From: an uncultured Sphingomonadaceae bacterium
Lineage (GTDB): Bacteria; Pseudomonadota; Alphaproteobacteria; Sphingomonadales; Sphingomonadaceae
Direction: 5' to 3'
NCBI GenBank assembly: GCA_947488845.1
Contig: CANLBM010000015.1
Location: 1 to 64,000, forward strand
DNA: 64,000 bases
Positions 8,154-17,049 of the stretch are shown piece by piece. Every line of letters starts with the position of its first letter. Position 1 is the stretch's first letter. The notes below the pieces were generated by a model. It ran no database searches, had not been told where the DNA came from, and saw nothing but the letters and a program-made list of their open reading frames with translations. Made by a program: the position numbers and the translations under genes.

Positions 8154-8891
8154 TCAATCATTTTCGAAGTTGCTTATAACCCTAGCCCAGCAGAAAACGA
8201 GCACTTGTTCCGCACCCGCTCTTTTTAGCAGCCGGGCACAGGCATTGCTGGTCGATCCGCTCGTGTAAACGTCGTCGACGAGCAGAACCAACTTACCGGA
8301 GACGGTTGATCGTGCATCGCCGTGAAGCGCAAAAGCCGCGTCGACTATTCTGCGGCGTTCTTTTCCGCTCATACCTCTCAAAGGAGGAGTCGCCTTGCGG
8401 CGAATAACGGCATTGCAGTCCATTTTGATTCCCGTGCATCGGGCCAGCTCCCTGCCGATCAGAACCGACTGGTTAAAACCGCGACGCCACAGCCGTGACC
8501 GGTGCAGCGGTACCGGAACGATGATTGCCTTGTCCGAACATTCCCCGACAAATTTTTTCAGATGTTCGGCGATCAATCTTGCTAGCCCCAACCGGGTACC
8601 ATATTTCAACCGCATCGCGATCAACGAACTCTGATCATCATAGCGAACCACAGCCCTGACTCCATCGTGCACCGGTGGTTCCGTAAGACATTTTCCACAA
8701 AGGTTATCGTCGGGACCATCAAAAGCGAAAGGCAGCCCACAGGCGACGCACCAGGGTTTTGCCAGAAAATCCAGCTGTTGCCAGCATGACAGGCAGAACC
8801 GGTTATCTGTTTCTACCGTGACGCCGCATAACGGACATCTTGGCGGCAACGCAAAATCGATCAACGAACGAAAGATGGGTAGCGACGGCAT
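8154..8891 (-). CDS. comF: ComF family phosphoribosyltransferase-like protein
   Basis: The N-terminus holds a four-Cys zinc module (C19, C22, C33, C36) and a second pair-rich segment (C48, C51, C65, C68). The C-terminal phosphoribosyltransferase fold has the PRPP loop VLLVDDVYTSGST. ComF-type proteins take part in DNA uptake in some bacteria; the biochemical role is unclear in most. I chose ATG 8891 because longer forms would overlap the divergent methyltransferase gene. The match to the family is clear, and natural competence cannot be inferred from this gene alone. Confidence 0.9.
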   Translation of the reverse strand: MPSLPIFRSLIDFALPPRCPLCGVTVETDNRFCLSCWQQLDFLAKPWCVACGLPFAFDGPDDNLCGKCLTEPPVHDGVRAVVRYDDQSSLIAMRLKYGTRLGLARLIAEHLKKFVGECSDKAIIVPVPLHRSRLWRRGFNQSVLIGRELARCTGIKMDCNAVIRRKATPPLRGMSGKERRRIVDAAFALHGDARSTVSGKLVLLVDDVYTSGSTSNACARLLKRAGAEQVLVFCWARVISNFEND

Positions 8892-8931
8892 TTGATCTTT
8901 TTGTCCAGCGCTCCTAAAGCGACAAGACCCT

Positions 8932-9798
8932 ATGACCGATACAGTCAATGTTCCCGAAGTTTTTAACCGCAAAAGCAGGCGTATCGTCCGCGATCGTGCC
9001 TATGCACGAGCAAAGGGCAAAGATTTTCTGTCGCAGATCATGGTCGAAGAGATTATGGAACGGTTGGATGTGGTCAAACGCACATTTCGAAGGGCGTTGA
9101 TTATCGGGTTGCCTGCGGAAGGGCTTGGAAGAGAACTACAAACGCGTGGCATAAAAGTGGTGTTCGCGGACTCCAGCGCACGGGCTGCAGAAGCACTCGG
9201 CGGCGTAATATGCGATGATGATCGCTTGGCATTCGCCGATCACAGCTTCGATTTGATTATAAATATGGGTTCTCTGGACACCATCAATGACCTGCCAGGC
9301 GCGCTAGTTTTGTGTCGGCGGATATTGGTCCCGGATGGACTCTTATTGGCCGCCTTAGTGAGTGCAGAGAGTTTCCCGTCCCTCAAATCCATCATCATGC
9401 AGGCCGAGGGCGACCGGGTTTCGGCCCATATTCATCCGCAAATCGATGTCCGAACCGCCGGCGATCTAATGGCGCGTGCCGGGTTGACCATACCGGTTGC
9501 AGACAGCGATCGCTTGCACCTGAACTATTCAAGCCTCCATCGTTTGATTTCCGACATAAGGGATGTCGGCGGTAGCAATATCATGACCGGCAGCCGCTTC
9601 ATGATCGGGCGGGATGTTTATAGACGCATATGTTCGTTGTTCACATCTCATGCCAATGCGGACGGAAAATTCTCGGAAAGCATCACTATATTATATCTCT
9701 GTGCATGGGCGCCTCACCCGGACCAACCGAAACCGGCGCGTCGCGGCAGCGGACAGGTATCGCTCAAAACAACACTTTCCCGATCTAGCGAGAACTGA
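8932..9798 (+). CDS. SAM-dependent methyltransferase domain protein (BioC/NDUFAF5-like)
   Basis: The N-terminus (VFNRKSRRIVRDRAY) resembles the NDUFAF5/BioC-like group. A class I methyltransferase core follows, with a degenerate motif I (RALIIGLPAEGLG), an acidic motif near residue 100 (ADHSFDLIINMGSLDTINDLPG) and a late GLLLAAL strand. The glycine loop is weaker than usual. The substrate is unknown: malonyl-ACP (BioC) or a respiratory complex I Arg (NDUFAF5) are the known precedents. It is divergent from comF with 40 bases between the starts, and converges with the NUDIX gene. Confidence 0.85.
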   Translation: MTDTVNVPEVFNRKSRRIVRDRAYARAKGKDFLSQIMVEEIMERLDVVKRTFRRALIIGLPAEGLGRELQTRGIKVVFADSSARAAEALGGVICDDDRLAFADHSFDLIINMGSLDTINDLPGALVLCRRILVPDGLLLAALVSAESFPSLKSIIMQAEGDRVSAHIHPQIDVRTAGDLMARAGLTIPVADSDRLHLNYSSLHRLISDIRDVGGSNIMTGSRFMIGRDVYRRICSLFTSHANADGKFSESITILYLCAWAPHPDQPKPARRGSGQVSLKTTLSRSSEN

Positions 9799-9806
9799 TC
9801 GAATGG

Positions 9807-10229
9807 CTAGCCCGGATCCCGCAGGGCGTTAGCCAGCATTTGAACCAAGGGACCATCTGCCGGCGGCATCTCAAGGTCTCGGATTGCCGCTACCGGCAAC
9901 CATCGCAAGTCCAAGGAATCCGGACTCTGGACATGTCCCGACCATTTACGACATATATATAGAAGGAGGATCAAGTGCCGTTCTTCCAGCGCCTCGCTGG
10001 CGAAAGCCACAGGTTTGATATCCGCTTCCTTGACGCTGATGGCGAGTTCTTCATTCAACTCGCGAATCAACGCGGTTTCCGGTGTCTCACCCGCTTCAAC
10101 CTTGCCTCCCGGGAACTCCCATAGCCCGGCCATCGGTTTGCCTTCAGGCCTCTTTTGCACCAGAATTCTGCCATTCTGGTCAATCAGCGCGGCGGCGGTC
10201 ACAAACAGATATGTCGGATTTTTTTCCAT
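9807..10229 (-). CDS. mutT: NUDIX hydrolase, MutT-like (8-oxo-dGTP diphosphatase type)
   Basis: The complete NUDIX box spans residues 40-62 (GGKVEAGE ... RELNEEL). The length of 140 aa and the segment VAAAALIDQNGRILVQKRPEGK-like start (FVTAAALIDQNGRILVQ) fit MutT, which removes oxidised GTP from the nucleotide pool. Other NUDIX substrates are possible. It converges with the methyltransferase gene, the two ends 8 bases apart. Confidence 0.88.
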   Translation of the reverse strand: MEKNPTYLFVTAAALIDQNGRILVQKRPEGKPMAGLWEFPGGKVEAGETPETALIRELNEELAISVKEADIKPVAFASEALEERHLILLLYICRKWSGHVQSPDSLDLRWLPVAAIRDLEMPPADGPLVQMLANALRDPG

Positions 10230-10321
10230 TTTTTTATGCGGTGTAAGGATTTTGTTAATCCCTTTCTGTGAAAACGGTGTTGTTCGCGACTTAGCAGAAC
10301 TTTATCCGCGTAGAGAGAGAC

Positions 10322-10495
10322 ATGATTGAATTTTTCAAAAAACTATATCTCTCTGACAAGGGTGCGACAGCTGTTGAATATGGCTTGATACTGGCTCTCA
10401 TCGCGCTGACCGTGTTGGTTGCGATTTCCGGTGTTGCCAATACAACAGTAAATATGTGGAACGGTGTTGCCGACGAGGTAACTGACGTTTCATAA
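10322..10495 (+). CDS. Flp/Fap-type pilin, 57 aa
   Basis: Too short for most gene callers, this frame encodes MIEFFKKLYLSDKGATAVEY followed by a hydrophobic helix (GLILALIALTVLVAI). The processing site for the prepilin peptidase should be just before the conserved ATAVEYGLI segment, as in Flp pilins that form tight-adherence fibres. It is one of two adjacent pilin genes. No tad assembly genes are in the window, so the machinery must be elsewhere if it exists. Confidence 0.88.
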   Translation: MIEFFKKLYLSDKGATAVEYGLILALIALTVLVAISGVANTTVNMWNGVADEVTDVS

Positions 10496-10606
10496 ATATG
10501 CTGCCGCACTTAATACTTTGATAAGGTTTCTACTATAAGCGGATGAATATTGAACATAAATTTGTTCAATTGGGTAAGTGAATTTGTCAAATCTAGGAGA
10601 CCAGAA

Positions 10607-10774
10607 ATGAAACTCGTACGTAAAATGTTCAAGAATGAAGAAGGCGCAACGGCTATTGAATATGGCCTGATCGCTGCTTTGATTGCTGTTGCAGCTATCG
10701 TTGCAATGGGTTCGCTGGGTAACACCCTCAGCAACACCTTCGGTGAAGTCGATAGCTCCATGCAGGGCAGCTAA
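10607..10774 (+). CDS. Flp/Fap-type pilin, 55 aa
   Basis: ATG 10607 has a good ribosome site (AGGAGA, 8 bases upstream), so a longer in-frame start is rejected. The protein MKLVRKMFKNEEGATAIEYG... has the Flp processing region (G-ATAIEYGLIAAL) and one hydrophobic helix, ending in a short polar tail. It is more typical of the major pilin than the copy 110 bases upstream. A strong intrinsic terminator follows within 40 bases, so the pilin pair is probably a self-contained transcription unit. Confidence 0.93.
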   Translation: MKLVRKMFKNEEGATAIEYGLIAALIAVAAIVAMGSLGNTLSNTFGEVDSSMQGS

Positions 10775-10810
10775 AGATACGGTATAATCTTCGGATTATT
10801 CCAAACAAGA

Positions 10811-10841
10811 GGACGGCAGCTCATCGCTGCCGTCCTTTTTT
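10811..10841 (+). terminator. Intrinsic terminator of the pilin unit
   Basis: A perfect 10-bp stem (GGACGGCAGC / GCTGCCGTCC) with a TCATC loop is followed by six T residues. It sits 37 bases after the second pilin stop. On the other strand it could also stop readthrough from the convergent M48 gene less efficiently. Confidence 0.93.
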
Positions 10842-10854
10842 GTGTCCGCTATAA

Positions 10855-12366
10855 TCAATAAGTTATGATTTTCACCTGTTGTCCAGCCCGCAAACCGTCC
10901 GTCACACGGAGCCGGTTGAGAACCAGAAAGCGATCCTGCTGGTAGTTGGCATAAGCCATTCTTGAAGACAGACTTGAAATCGTGTCGCCGCTTTTTACTG
11001 TCACAACATCAACCTTGCGAGGCTTGATAGCAGCCGCTTCGGTTGCTGAAAGCCTGACAACGCTTTGATACATGGGCGTGAATATCGAAGCACTTCCGGC
11101 GGGAACGATTGTCGCGAAATGATAGGCGCTGTTCTTCGAAAATTCATAGGCAAAGACTGTCACGTCAACCTGGCCATTTTCGCTGTCAACGCGCGCCGTC
11201 GCATAAGACGCCGGCAAGCCGTTGACCGTTCGTCGCTCAATAGTTCCGTGAGAAATCGACTTTCCTTCGCCTGCAAGGCTCTGGAATGCAGCATCAATAT
11301 AGGATGCCATGTTGCCGTTATAGGCGGCTGTCGTAAATTGTCCCTGCCCACTTGAACCTGTAATCGATACCGCCCGCGCGCCGTTTTGCATTGCGAAACC
11401 ACTTGGAATCGTAAATTTCAGCCTCAGGTCGGGGTGGAGAAAGCTATTCCCTTCGATTACGCCTTGCTTCGGATCGTCGCCGTAGAGGATTCCATCGAGT
11501 TTTTGCAGAAACTGGTCTCGGTTGCGGACGCCTCCAGATCTGGTCAATTTACCAGCGTTTGTTGCCGCGCGAGATACTCTACGCGCTGGATCAGGATGTG
11601 TGCTTGCCCATTCAGGCGCACTACGAGCGTCACGGCCAGCCGCTCGCACATCAATCGCCGATTGTGCGGCAAGTGAATATAGCATCGACGAGAGCGCCTG
11701 GGGATCATAGCCCGCCGAAGCGAGATAACGGATTCCAAGATCATCAGCTTCATATTCCTGTTTACGCGAATATTTGAGCGTCAACAGCTGACTACCGGTT
11801 CCAAAAACTTCCTGTCCAATCCGACCAATAGCTGAATCACCCAACAGGACCTGAGACCCTATCTGGCCCAGAATGCCCAGAATACTGTTTCGCGTCGCGG
11901 CCTTTTGCCGTTTTTCGCTATGTCTCGCTGCAACATGACCGACTTCATGTCCCAGAACGCCAGCCATCTCCGCTTCATCGTTCATAAGCGCCATCAACTG
12001 GCGCGTGAGATAGACATAGCCTCCCGGAATGGCAAAAGCGTTGTTCACGGGACTGTTGAGCAGCGTTACGGTAAAGTCACTCCGCGCATTTCCAAGCCCC
12101 GATTGCACCGCAATATCTTGCCCCACCTGAACGACATAGGCAACCTGAGGCCCGGTATATGCGCCGCCGAATTCCTCAAGCAATTGAGGGTGAGCTTCCG
12201 ACCCTTTCTGTTTTTCCGCTACAGATATCGAACGGGCTTCGCCCACCTGACTTCCCGCCGAATCTACCGCACCGGCATCGGCGCCACCGCCCGTGCAGCT
12301 GACCAAGGCGATGACCGCCCCAGCGCTCGTCAATCGTGTCGTCAGTCGCGTCGAAAATTTTCTCAT
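10855..12366 (-). CDS. M48 family zinc metalloprotease lipoprotein with C-terminal LysM
   Basis: A lipoprotein signal ends at lipobox LVSC (Cys24), so the protein is probably anchored in the periplasm or outer membrane. The HEVGH zinc motif is at 140-144 with the downstream Glu in EYEADDLGI, as in BepA/YfgC-type proteases that survey outer-membrane assembly. A LysM-like peptidoglycan-binding module closes the protein (VVTVKSGDTISSLSSRM at about 455-503). At 503 aa it matches sphingomonad M48-LysM proteins. It lies downstream of accA with a 112-base gap on the same strand. Confidence 0.92.
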   Translation of the reverse strand: MRKFSTRLTTRLTSAGAVIALVSCTGGGADAGAVDSAGSQVGEARSISVAEKQKGSEAHPQLLEEFGGAYTGPQVAYVVQVGQDIAVQSGLGNARSDFTVTLLNSPVNNAFAIPGGYVYLTRQLMALMNDEAEMAGVLGHEVGHVAARHSEKRQKAATRNSILGILGQIGSQVLLGDSAIGRIGQEVFGTGSQLLTLKYSRKQEYEADDLGIRYLASAGYDPQALSSMLYSLAAQSAIDVRAAGRDARSAPEWASTHPDPARRVSRAATNAGKLTRSGGVRNRDQFLQKLDGILYGDDPKQGVIEGNSFLHPDLRLKFTIPSGFAMQNGARAVSITGSSGQGQFTTAAYNGNMASYIDAAFQSLAGEGKSISHGTIERRTVNGLPASYATARVDSENGQVDVTVFAYEFSKNSAYHFATIVPAGSASIFTPMYQSVVRLSATEAAAIKPRKVDVVTVKSGDTISSLSSRMAYANYQQDRFLVLNRLRVTDGLRAGQQVKIITY

Positions 12367-12478
12367 AGCAAGCTCCTCATTGTCGCACTGTATAAGAACG
12401 GACCAGCGGGTAAAGGGTTCCGCGTGTAAAATGACGTTTCAGCCGCTACACGCCGACGAAGGATCTATACTTTCTGAT

Positions 12479-13426
12479 CTAAAGCGCACCAATTTGAAGG
12501 AACTTTTCCCGGCGTATTCTTCTCAGCGCCTCGCGATCTAACTTTTCAAGCTGTTCAAATTCTTCCTCGATCGCTTTGCCTAGATAGGCGATAGCAAGGT
12601 TCTGGTCGCGGTGCGCACCGCCCACCGGTTCAGATATTATCCGGTCGATGACACCCAATCTTTCCAAATTTTGGGCAGTGATTTGCATTGCATCTGCAGC
12701 GACATCAGCCTTGTCACTTGTGCGCCACAGGATAGAAGCACAACCTTCGGGCGAAATCACCGAGTAAACGGCATGTTCGAACATCAACACACGTTCTGCC
12801 GCCGCCAAAGCCACGGCGCCGCCTGATCCTCCTTCGCCAACGATCACGGCCACCATCGGAACACCGAGCGAGAGACATTTTTCAGTCGAACGGGCGATTG
12901 CTTCCGCCTGCCCACGTTCCTCCGCTGACACACCGGGAAATGCTCCAGATGTGTCAACTAACGTCAAGACAGGAAGCGAGAACCGGTCGGCCATATCCAT
13001 CAAGCGGATCGCTTTCCGATACCCTTCCGGCTTTCCCATTCCAAAATTGTGCCGCAAGCGACTTTGAGTATCGTCACCCTTTTCATGGCCGATCACAACC
13101 AACCGGCGATCCCCCAATCGAGCAAAACCACCTAGAATGGCTTGATCATCACCAAAATTCCGATCGCCGCCCAGCGGCAGAAATTCATCAAACAGGCCCG
13201 CAACAAAATCTTTGAAATGTGGCCGCTCCGGATGACGGGCAACCTGCGTTTTTTGCCAGGGAGTCAGTTTCGAATAGGTATCTGCCAGCATTTTAGCAGA
13301 CTTGGTCCGCAGCTTTTCAATTTCTGCTTCGATGTCGAGCGAACCCTCGTCCGCCGTGTCCCTCAGTTCGAGAATACGGGCTTCGAGCGCCGCGATTGGT
13401 TTTTCAAAATCGAGATAAGATGTCAT
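12479..13426 (-). CDS. accA: Acetyl-CoA carboxylase carboxyltransferase subunit alpha
   Basis: It carries the AccA start ([15 protein letters not shown]), the crotonase-like core ([18 protein letters not shown]), and the oxyanion segment ([14 protein letters not shown]). With AccD it transfers carboxyl from biotin to acetyl-CoA, the first committed step of fatty-acid synthesis. The length of 315 aa is standard. It follows xerD on the same strand with a 31-base gap, a common alphaproteobacterial neighbourhood. Confidence 0.97.
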   Translation of the reverse strand: MTSYLDFEKPIAALEARILELRDTADEGSLDIEAEIEKLRTKSAKMLADTYSKLTPWQKTQVARHPERPHFKDFVAGLFDEFLPLGGDRNFGDDQAILGGFARLGDRRLVVIGHEKGDDTQSRLRHNFGMGKPEGYRKAIRLMDMADRFSLPVLTLVDTSGAFPGVSAEERGQAEAIARSTEKCLSLGVPMVAVIVGEGGSGGAVALAAAERVLMFEHAVYSVISPEGCASILWRTSDKADVAADAMQITAQNLERLGVIDRIISEPVGGAHRDQNLAIAYLGKAIEEEFEQLEKLDREALRRIRREKFLQIGAL

Positions 13427-13457
13427 GAAATTGAGTTAGAACCGGACAGACGAAACG

Positions 13458-14354
13458 TCAACGCACGAGATTTCGTTCGCTCAACGGATGACGATTATTC
13501 ACCAGTTCGACCAGTCGTGTGCTGTCTATATGCGTGTAGATTTGCGTGGTGCTGATGTCACTGTGCCCCAATAGAGTCTGTAATGCCCGCAGATCTGCTC
13601 CTCCCTCGAGCAAATGAGTAGCAAAAGCGTGGCGCAGGACATGCGGGCTGATATTAGCGGGGTTAATTCCCGCCTTGGCAGCATGTTGCTTGATAATCTG
13701 GTACAGTCTGATTCGACTGATATGGCCTTTTCGCGAAGGAAACAGCCATTTTTCTTTCGGATCAACGCATGCGGCCCAACGCTGTACGGCAGCACGCGCC
13801 TGTTGGGAGATCGGCACCAATCGCTCCTTTTCTCCTTTTCCCTTGATAATCAAATAGGGCTTGTCACCAGTGATGGAAGACCGCTGCAAGCTCACCAGTT
13901 CGCTCGCCCTGAATCCGGAACCATAAAGCAGCTCCATGATGGCAGAAAGCCGGATTGTAGCTGGCTTAACCGGATCGCAATTGAGCCCGTCGGAGATCAA
14001 CTGGAACAGATTCGCGATTTCTGCGTGGGACAGCGTCTTGGGTAATGAACGAACTAATCCCGGTCGCGGTAATGCGTCAGACGGATCATTCTCTCGAAAC
14101 CCCTCTTCGACCAAAAATCCGAAATATCGCCGCAGACTGGAAGATTTGCGAGCGACGGTACTGTTTTGCAGATTGCGCCAACGAGCAGATAAATTCTTGA
14201 TCTCCTCTCTACCTGCGCTGGACAGTCTTCCACCGGCTATTGCCGAGGCTTGCTCCAGGTCAGATCGATAAGCTGACAAAGTATGCTGAGATGCCCCAGA
14301 TTCTGCGACGAGCATCTCGAGAAATCGTTCGATCAGATTGGCATCATCACTCAT
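13458..14354 (-). CDS. xerD: Tyrosine recombinase XerD
   Basis: The full catalytic set is visible: Arg in GSGFRASELVSL, Lys in GKGEKERLVP, the H-x2-R in SPHVLRHAFATHLL, the His in LGHSDIS, and the Tyr in TQIYTH. The length of 298 aa is typical. XerC/XerD resolve chromosome dimers at dif. The partner XerC is at 52084-53019 in this window. Position beside accA and opposite aroK is a stable core arrangement, so this is a housekeeping recombinase and not a phage integrase. Confidence 0.95.
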   Translation of the reverse strand: MSDDANLIERFLEMLVAESGASQHTLSAYRSDLEQASAIAGGRLSSAGREEIKNLSARWRNLQNSTVARKSSSLRRYFGFLVEEGFRENDPSDALPRPGLVRSLPKTLSHAEIANLFQLISDGLNCDPVKPATIRLSAIMELLYGSGFRASELVSLQRSSITGDKPYLIIKGKGEKERLVPISQQARAAVQRWAACVDPKEKWLFPSRKGHISRIRLYQIIKQHAAKAGINPANISPHVLRHAFATHLLEGGADLRALQTLLGHSDISTTQIYTHIDSTRLVELVNNRHPLSERNLVR

Positions 14355-14393
14355 ATCTTGCCCGAATAGGCCTCAAGACCTTCAAAGCAAAGC

Positions 14394-16244
14394 CTATGTC
14401 CGAGACAAAGCTTCGGCCGCAATCATCCGCGCTTCAGGCTCGAGACCCACACGTTTCAGACTCTGCATTATATGGTAAAGATGCAAAGGCGACATCGCCT
14501 TCCAGTTCCGGCCTTGCATACCGACTGCCGCGAGCAGTGCCACTGTACCTTGTTGCCCACGTTGCGCGGCCAACTGGATTGCCTTGGTCCATCGCGTCGA
14601 GCGGCCCAGATCTAACTCCATATCACTTGCAAAATCATCGATCGTCTGTTGATCGGCGCGTCCCAAGCCTGCTACTGCGGCCAGCAGAAATTTGCTTCGC
14701 AATTGCCCTTCACTGACATCATTATCGCCAAAGTCATCCAGTGCACCATAGGATATCGGAACATTTCTGGTCGGTGAAGACACAGCTAATAACGCCCAGC
14801 CATCACTGCCTTGATCAACGATATCTGCCCATCGTATAGCACTGCGATCGAGCCCGGCGGTCAGCATTGACGCGATCAGATCCGCACTCTGATCGCCAAG
14901 AGCATCTGCCGGAGGAATTTTTGCAGCGGCTCGAGCAGTCAAGATTTTGGCAGAATATCGTGTCAGCGTCCCTTTGGACCGCCCCCACAAATCACGCATT
15001 GCTGCCAAACGGGATTCTGCTGTGTCGTTGGTATAGGCCTGACGCAAAACCGACGCCAGAGCCTTGCGATCATCACTGGCTTCCGGATCATCATATGCAG
15101 CTGAGTAAAGGTCTACCATTGCCTGATTTGAAACCACACCGATCGCAGCCGCAATATCTGCGGCTTTCATTCGAGAATCGATTGAAAGCATGGGCGCACG
15201 CACGCGCCACCCCTGCACATGGCGACCAGCCTCGGCATATAACCGATCCGGGGGTTCCACGCCTGTTGCGGCACCTAGGCCAAAGCGCCAATTGTTAAAA
15301 AATTCGATATCGTCCCAAAGAATCGAGACCGCTCTACGACCTTCAAAACCCGCGCCGATCGTCTTTTCTGCTAGCAAATAGTCTATTCCGGTGGCAGCCT
15401 TGTTGCGCCTCGCTTGCTGGAGCAAGCTAGTCGCGCGGCTTTGTTCCCCTGCAAAGGATGCACATATAGGACGAAACATGGTCCATGTCGGTGCATCGCT
15501 GACTCGCGCTCCACCATCAACAAGAGGGCAAATACCGGCGGGATCAGCGGTAGCCAGATGGGCCTGCATTGCTACTTCGTAAAGTCTCGGTGTATAATTG
15601 TCGCTATCAACCTTCATAACGAGCGAGCGGGCGGCATCTGCCTCGCCCATCAGAAGCAGACGCCACGCTCGCTCTGCAGTCCAATCCGCAGGATTCACAT
15701 TCTCGGGACTGGTAACCTTGCTGAGCAAAGTGCGACGCAGCAAGATCGAACCCCAGCGAGAAATAATGGGTCCGCGCAAGTTTCTGATCAAGTTGGTCAG
15801 ATATTGCCCACCCTCTTTGCCGAAGGCATCTGCCGGAAGGCCATTATATTGCGGCGTTAAGACGCCAATCTCCAGCATCGACCGCTTTTCGCCGGAGGAC
15901 AGACGATATTGAGGCTGGAGTGCATCGTCCAGCGCATTCAAATCGAGATCCCCGTTCTCATCGAGAGTTAACGACGGAGATACTGAACCAAGATCCGGAA
16001 CATTGCCATCCGCATCAGGCCGGTTTGACGGGTCGCTTGGCTGGGGGGTTGCAGGCCGCGCCGAAACCGGACCGGGCGCTGGCGTTGGAGCGACAACGGG
16101 TGCGGGGCTGGGCGAAGGCGCAGCATCGCCAAAGCCCGGCGGCAACAATGACTCCGGAGAGTCTTGTCCCAATACCGGGATTGCTACCAACAGAGCGCCG
16201 AGACTCACAGCAGCTAAAGATATGTGTTTGATACCCGCTTGCAT
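14394..16244 (-). CDS. Exported hypothetical protein with Pro-rich linker, 616 aa
   Basis: I set the start at ATG 16244, one base after the stop of the small membrane protein. It gives a clean signal peptide (MQAGIKHISLAAVSLGALLV ... LGQD). A Pro/Ala-rich linker spans about residues 38-75 (APVVAPTPAPGPVS). The rest is mainly alpha-helical, with repeated Ala-rich helices that suggest a TPR-like or solenoid fold. I do not recognise a named family. Its place between a one-helix membrane protein and xerD suggests an envelope role; that is inference. Confidence 0.82.
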   Translation of the reverse strand: MQAGIKHISLAAVSLGALLVAIPVLGQDSPESLLPPGFGDAAPSPSPAPVVAPTPAPGPVSARPATPQPSDPSNRPDADGNVPDLGSVSPSLTLDENGDLDLNALDDALQPQYRLSSGEKRSMLEIGVLTPQYNGLPADAFGKEGGQYLTNLIRNLRGPIISRWGSILLRRTLLSKVTSPENVNPADWTAERAWRLLLMGEADAARSLVMKVDSDNYTPRLYEVAMQAHLATADPAGICPLVDGGARVSDAPTWTMFRPICASFAGEQSRATSLLQQARRNKAATGIDYLLAEKTIGAGFEGRRAVSILWDDIEFFNNWRFGLGAATGVEPPDRLYAEAGRHVQGWRVRAPMLSIDSRMKAADIAAAIGVVSNQAMVDLYSAAYDDPEASDDRKALASVLRQAYTNDTAESRLAAMRDLWGRSKGTLTRYSAKILTARAAAKIPPADALGDQSADLIASMLTAGLDRSAIRWADIVDQGSDGWALLAVSSPTRNVPISYGALDDFGDNDVSEGQLRSKFLLAAVAGLGRADQQTIDDFASDMELDLGRSTRWTKAIQLAAQRGQQGTVALLAAVGMQGRNWKAMSPLHLYHIMQSLKRVGLEPEARMIAAEALSRT

Positions 16245-16245
16245 T

Positions 16246-16380
16246 TTATTGCAGATCATCACCAATGACAGGTTTCTCAACCGGTAGCAGTGGCTGCTCG
16301 ACGTCCATCGAGGCTAGATAAACAGCCGCGCCAATCAAGACAGCAACAAACAAAATTAAATAGACCAACTTACGCGGCAT
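16246..16380 (-). CDS. Small single-pass membrane protein, 44 aa
   Basis: ATG 16380 opens a 44-codon frame: MPRKLVYLILFVAVLIGAAV, then a short periplasmic tail rich in Pro and acidic residues (EQPLLPVEKPVIGDDLQ). One N-terminal transmembrane helix with a positive cytoplasmic end is clear. The stop TAA is one base from the ATG of the exported 616-aa protein, so the two are translationally coupled. It is too short for most gene callers. Function unknown; an accessory to the downstream exported protein is the simplest idea. Confidence 0.72.
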   Translation of the reverse strand: MPRKLVYLILFVAVLIGAAVYLASMDVEQPLLPVEKPVIGDDLQ

Positions 16381-16473
16381 AGATGTGGTTCAATCTTTCG
16401 AACGGTTAAAAAACTAGCATAATCAGCATTGGAAATTGCACCCTTAGCCAACCACTGTATAGCCTTTGCCCCA

Positions 16474-17049
16474 ATGGATAAAAACATTAAAGCCTCTTTC
16501 GACAATTCAGCAGGAAATTCCGGTGAAAAGCCGGTTTCCGGTTCAGACAAGCCTATTGTTCTGGTCGGATTGATGGGAGTCGGTAAAACCACAGTGGGTC
16601 GGCGCCTGGCAAAACGCATGAATCTTGCGTTCGTGGACGCCGACGAGGAGATTGAACGGGCGGCAGGTTTAACAGTAGAAGAAATTTTCAGCCGTTTCGG
16701 CGAGGGTTATTTCCGTGATGGCGAACGGCGTGTGATCACACGCCTGCTGGAAGGCCAGCGTCAGATTATTGCCACCGGCGGCGGAGCGTTCATGAACAAT
16801 GAAACCCGGGCGCTGATTCTGGAAAAGGCCATCGCTATCTGGCTCGACGCTGACCTGGAGACATTGGTAAAACGTGTAGGACGGCGCAATACCAGGCCAT
16901 TGCTGAAATCAGGTGACCCCGCCAAGATACTTGCCAATCTGGCGGCGACAAGAAATCCTGTTTATGCCACGGCACATATCCATGTCATGGGCAATGATTC
17001 GCCTCATGAAATTACTGTAGCAAAGATTATCGAGGCATTGCAGCGTTGA
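16474..17049 (+). CDS. aroK: Shikimate kinase
   Basis: It phosphorylates shikimate in aromatic amino-acid synthesis. The P-loop is at about 32-39 (GLMGVGKT), followed by shikimate-binding DADEEIE, GEGYFRDGE and the GGGAF loop. ATG 16474 gives 191 aa with a short disordered N-terminal extension; an ATG at 16429 is an alternative with no better ribosome site. The stop overlaps the aroB start (TTGA), the normal aroK-aroB pair. Confidence 0.95.
   Translation: MDKNIKASFDNSAGNSGEKPVSGSDKPIVLVGLMGVGKTTVGRRLAKRMNLAFVDADEEIERAAGLTVEEIFSRFGEGYFRDGERRVITRLLEGQRQIIATGGGAFMNNETRALILEKAIAIWLDADLETLVKRVGRRNTRPLLKSGDPAKILANLAATRNPVYATAHIHVMGNDSPHEITVAKIIEALQR

Noticed and set aside
13458-14354. Tyrosine recombinase as a prophage or island integrase
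   Set aside because: Sequence and position beside accA identify core XerD; the same reasoning applies to XerC at 52084-53019.
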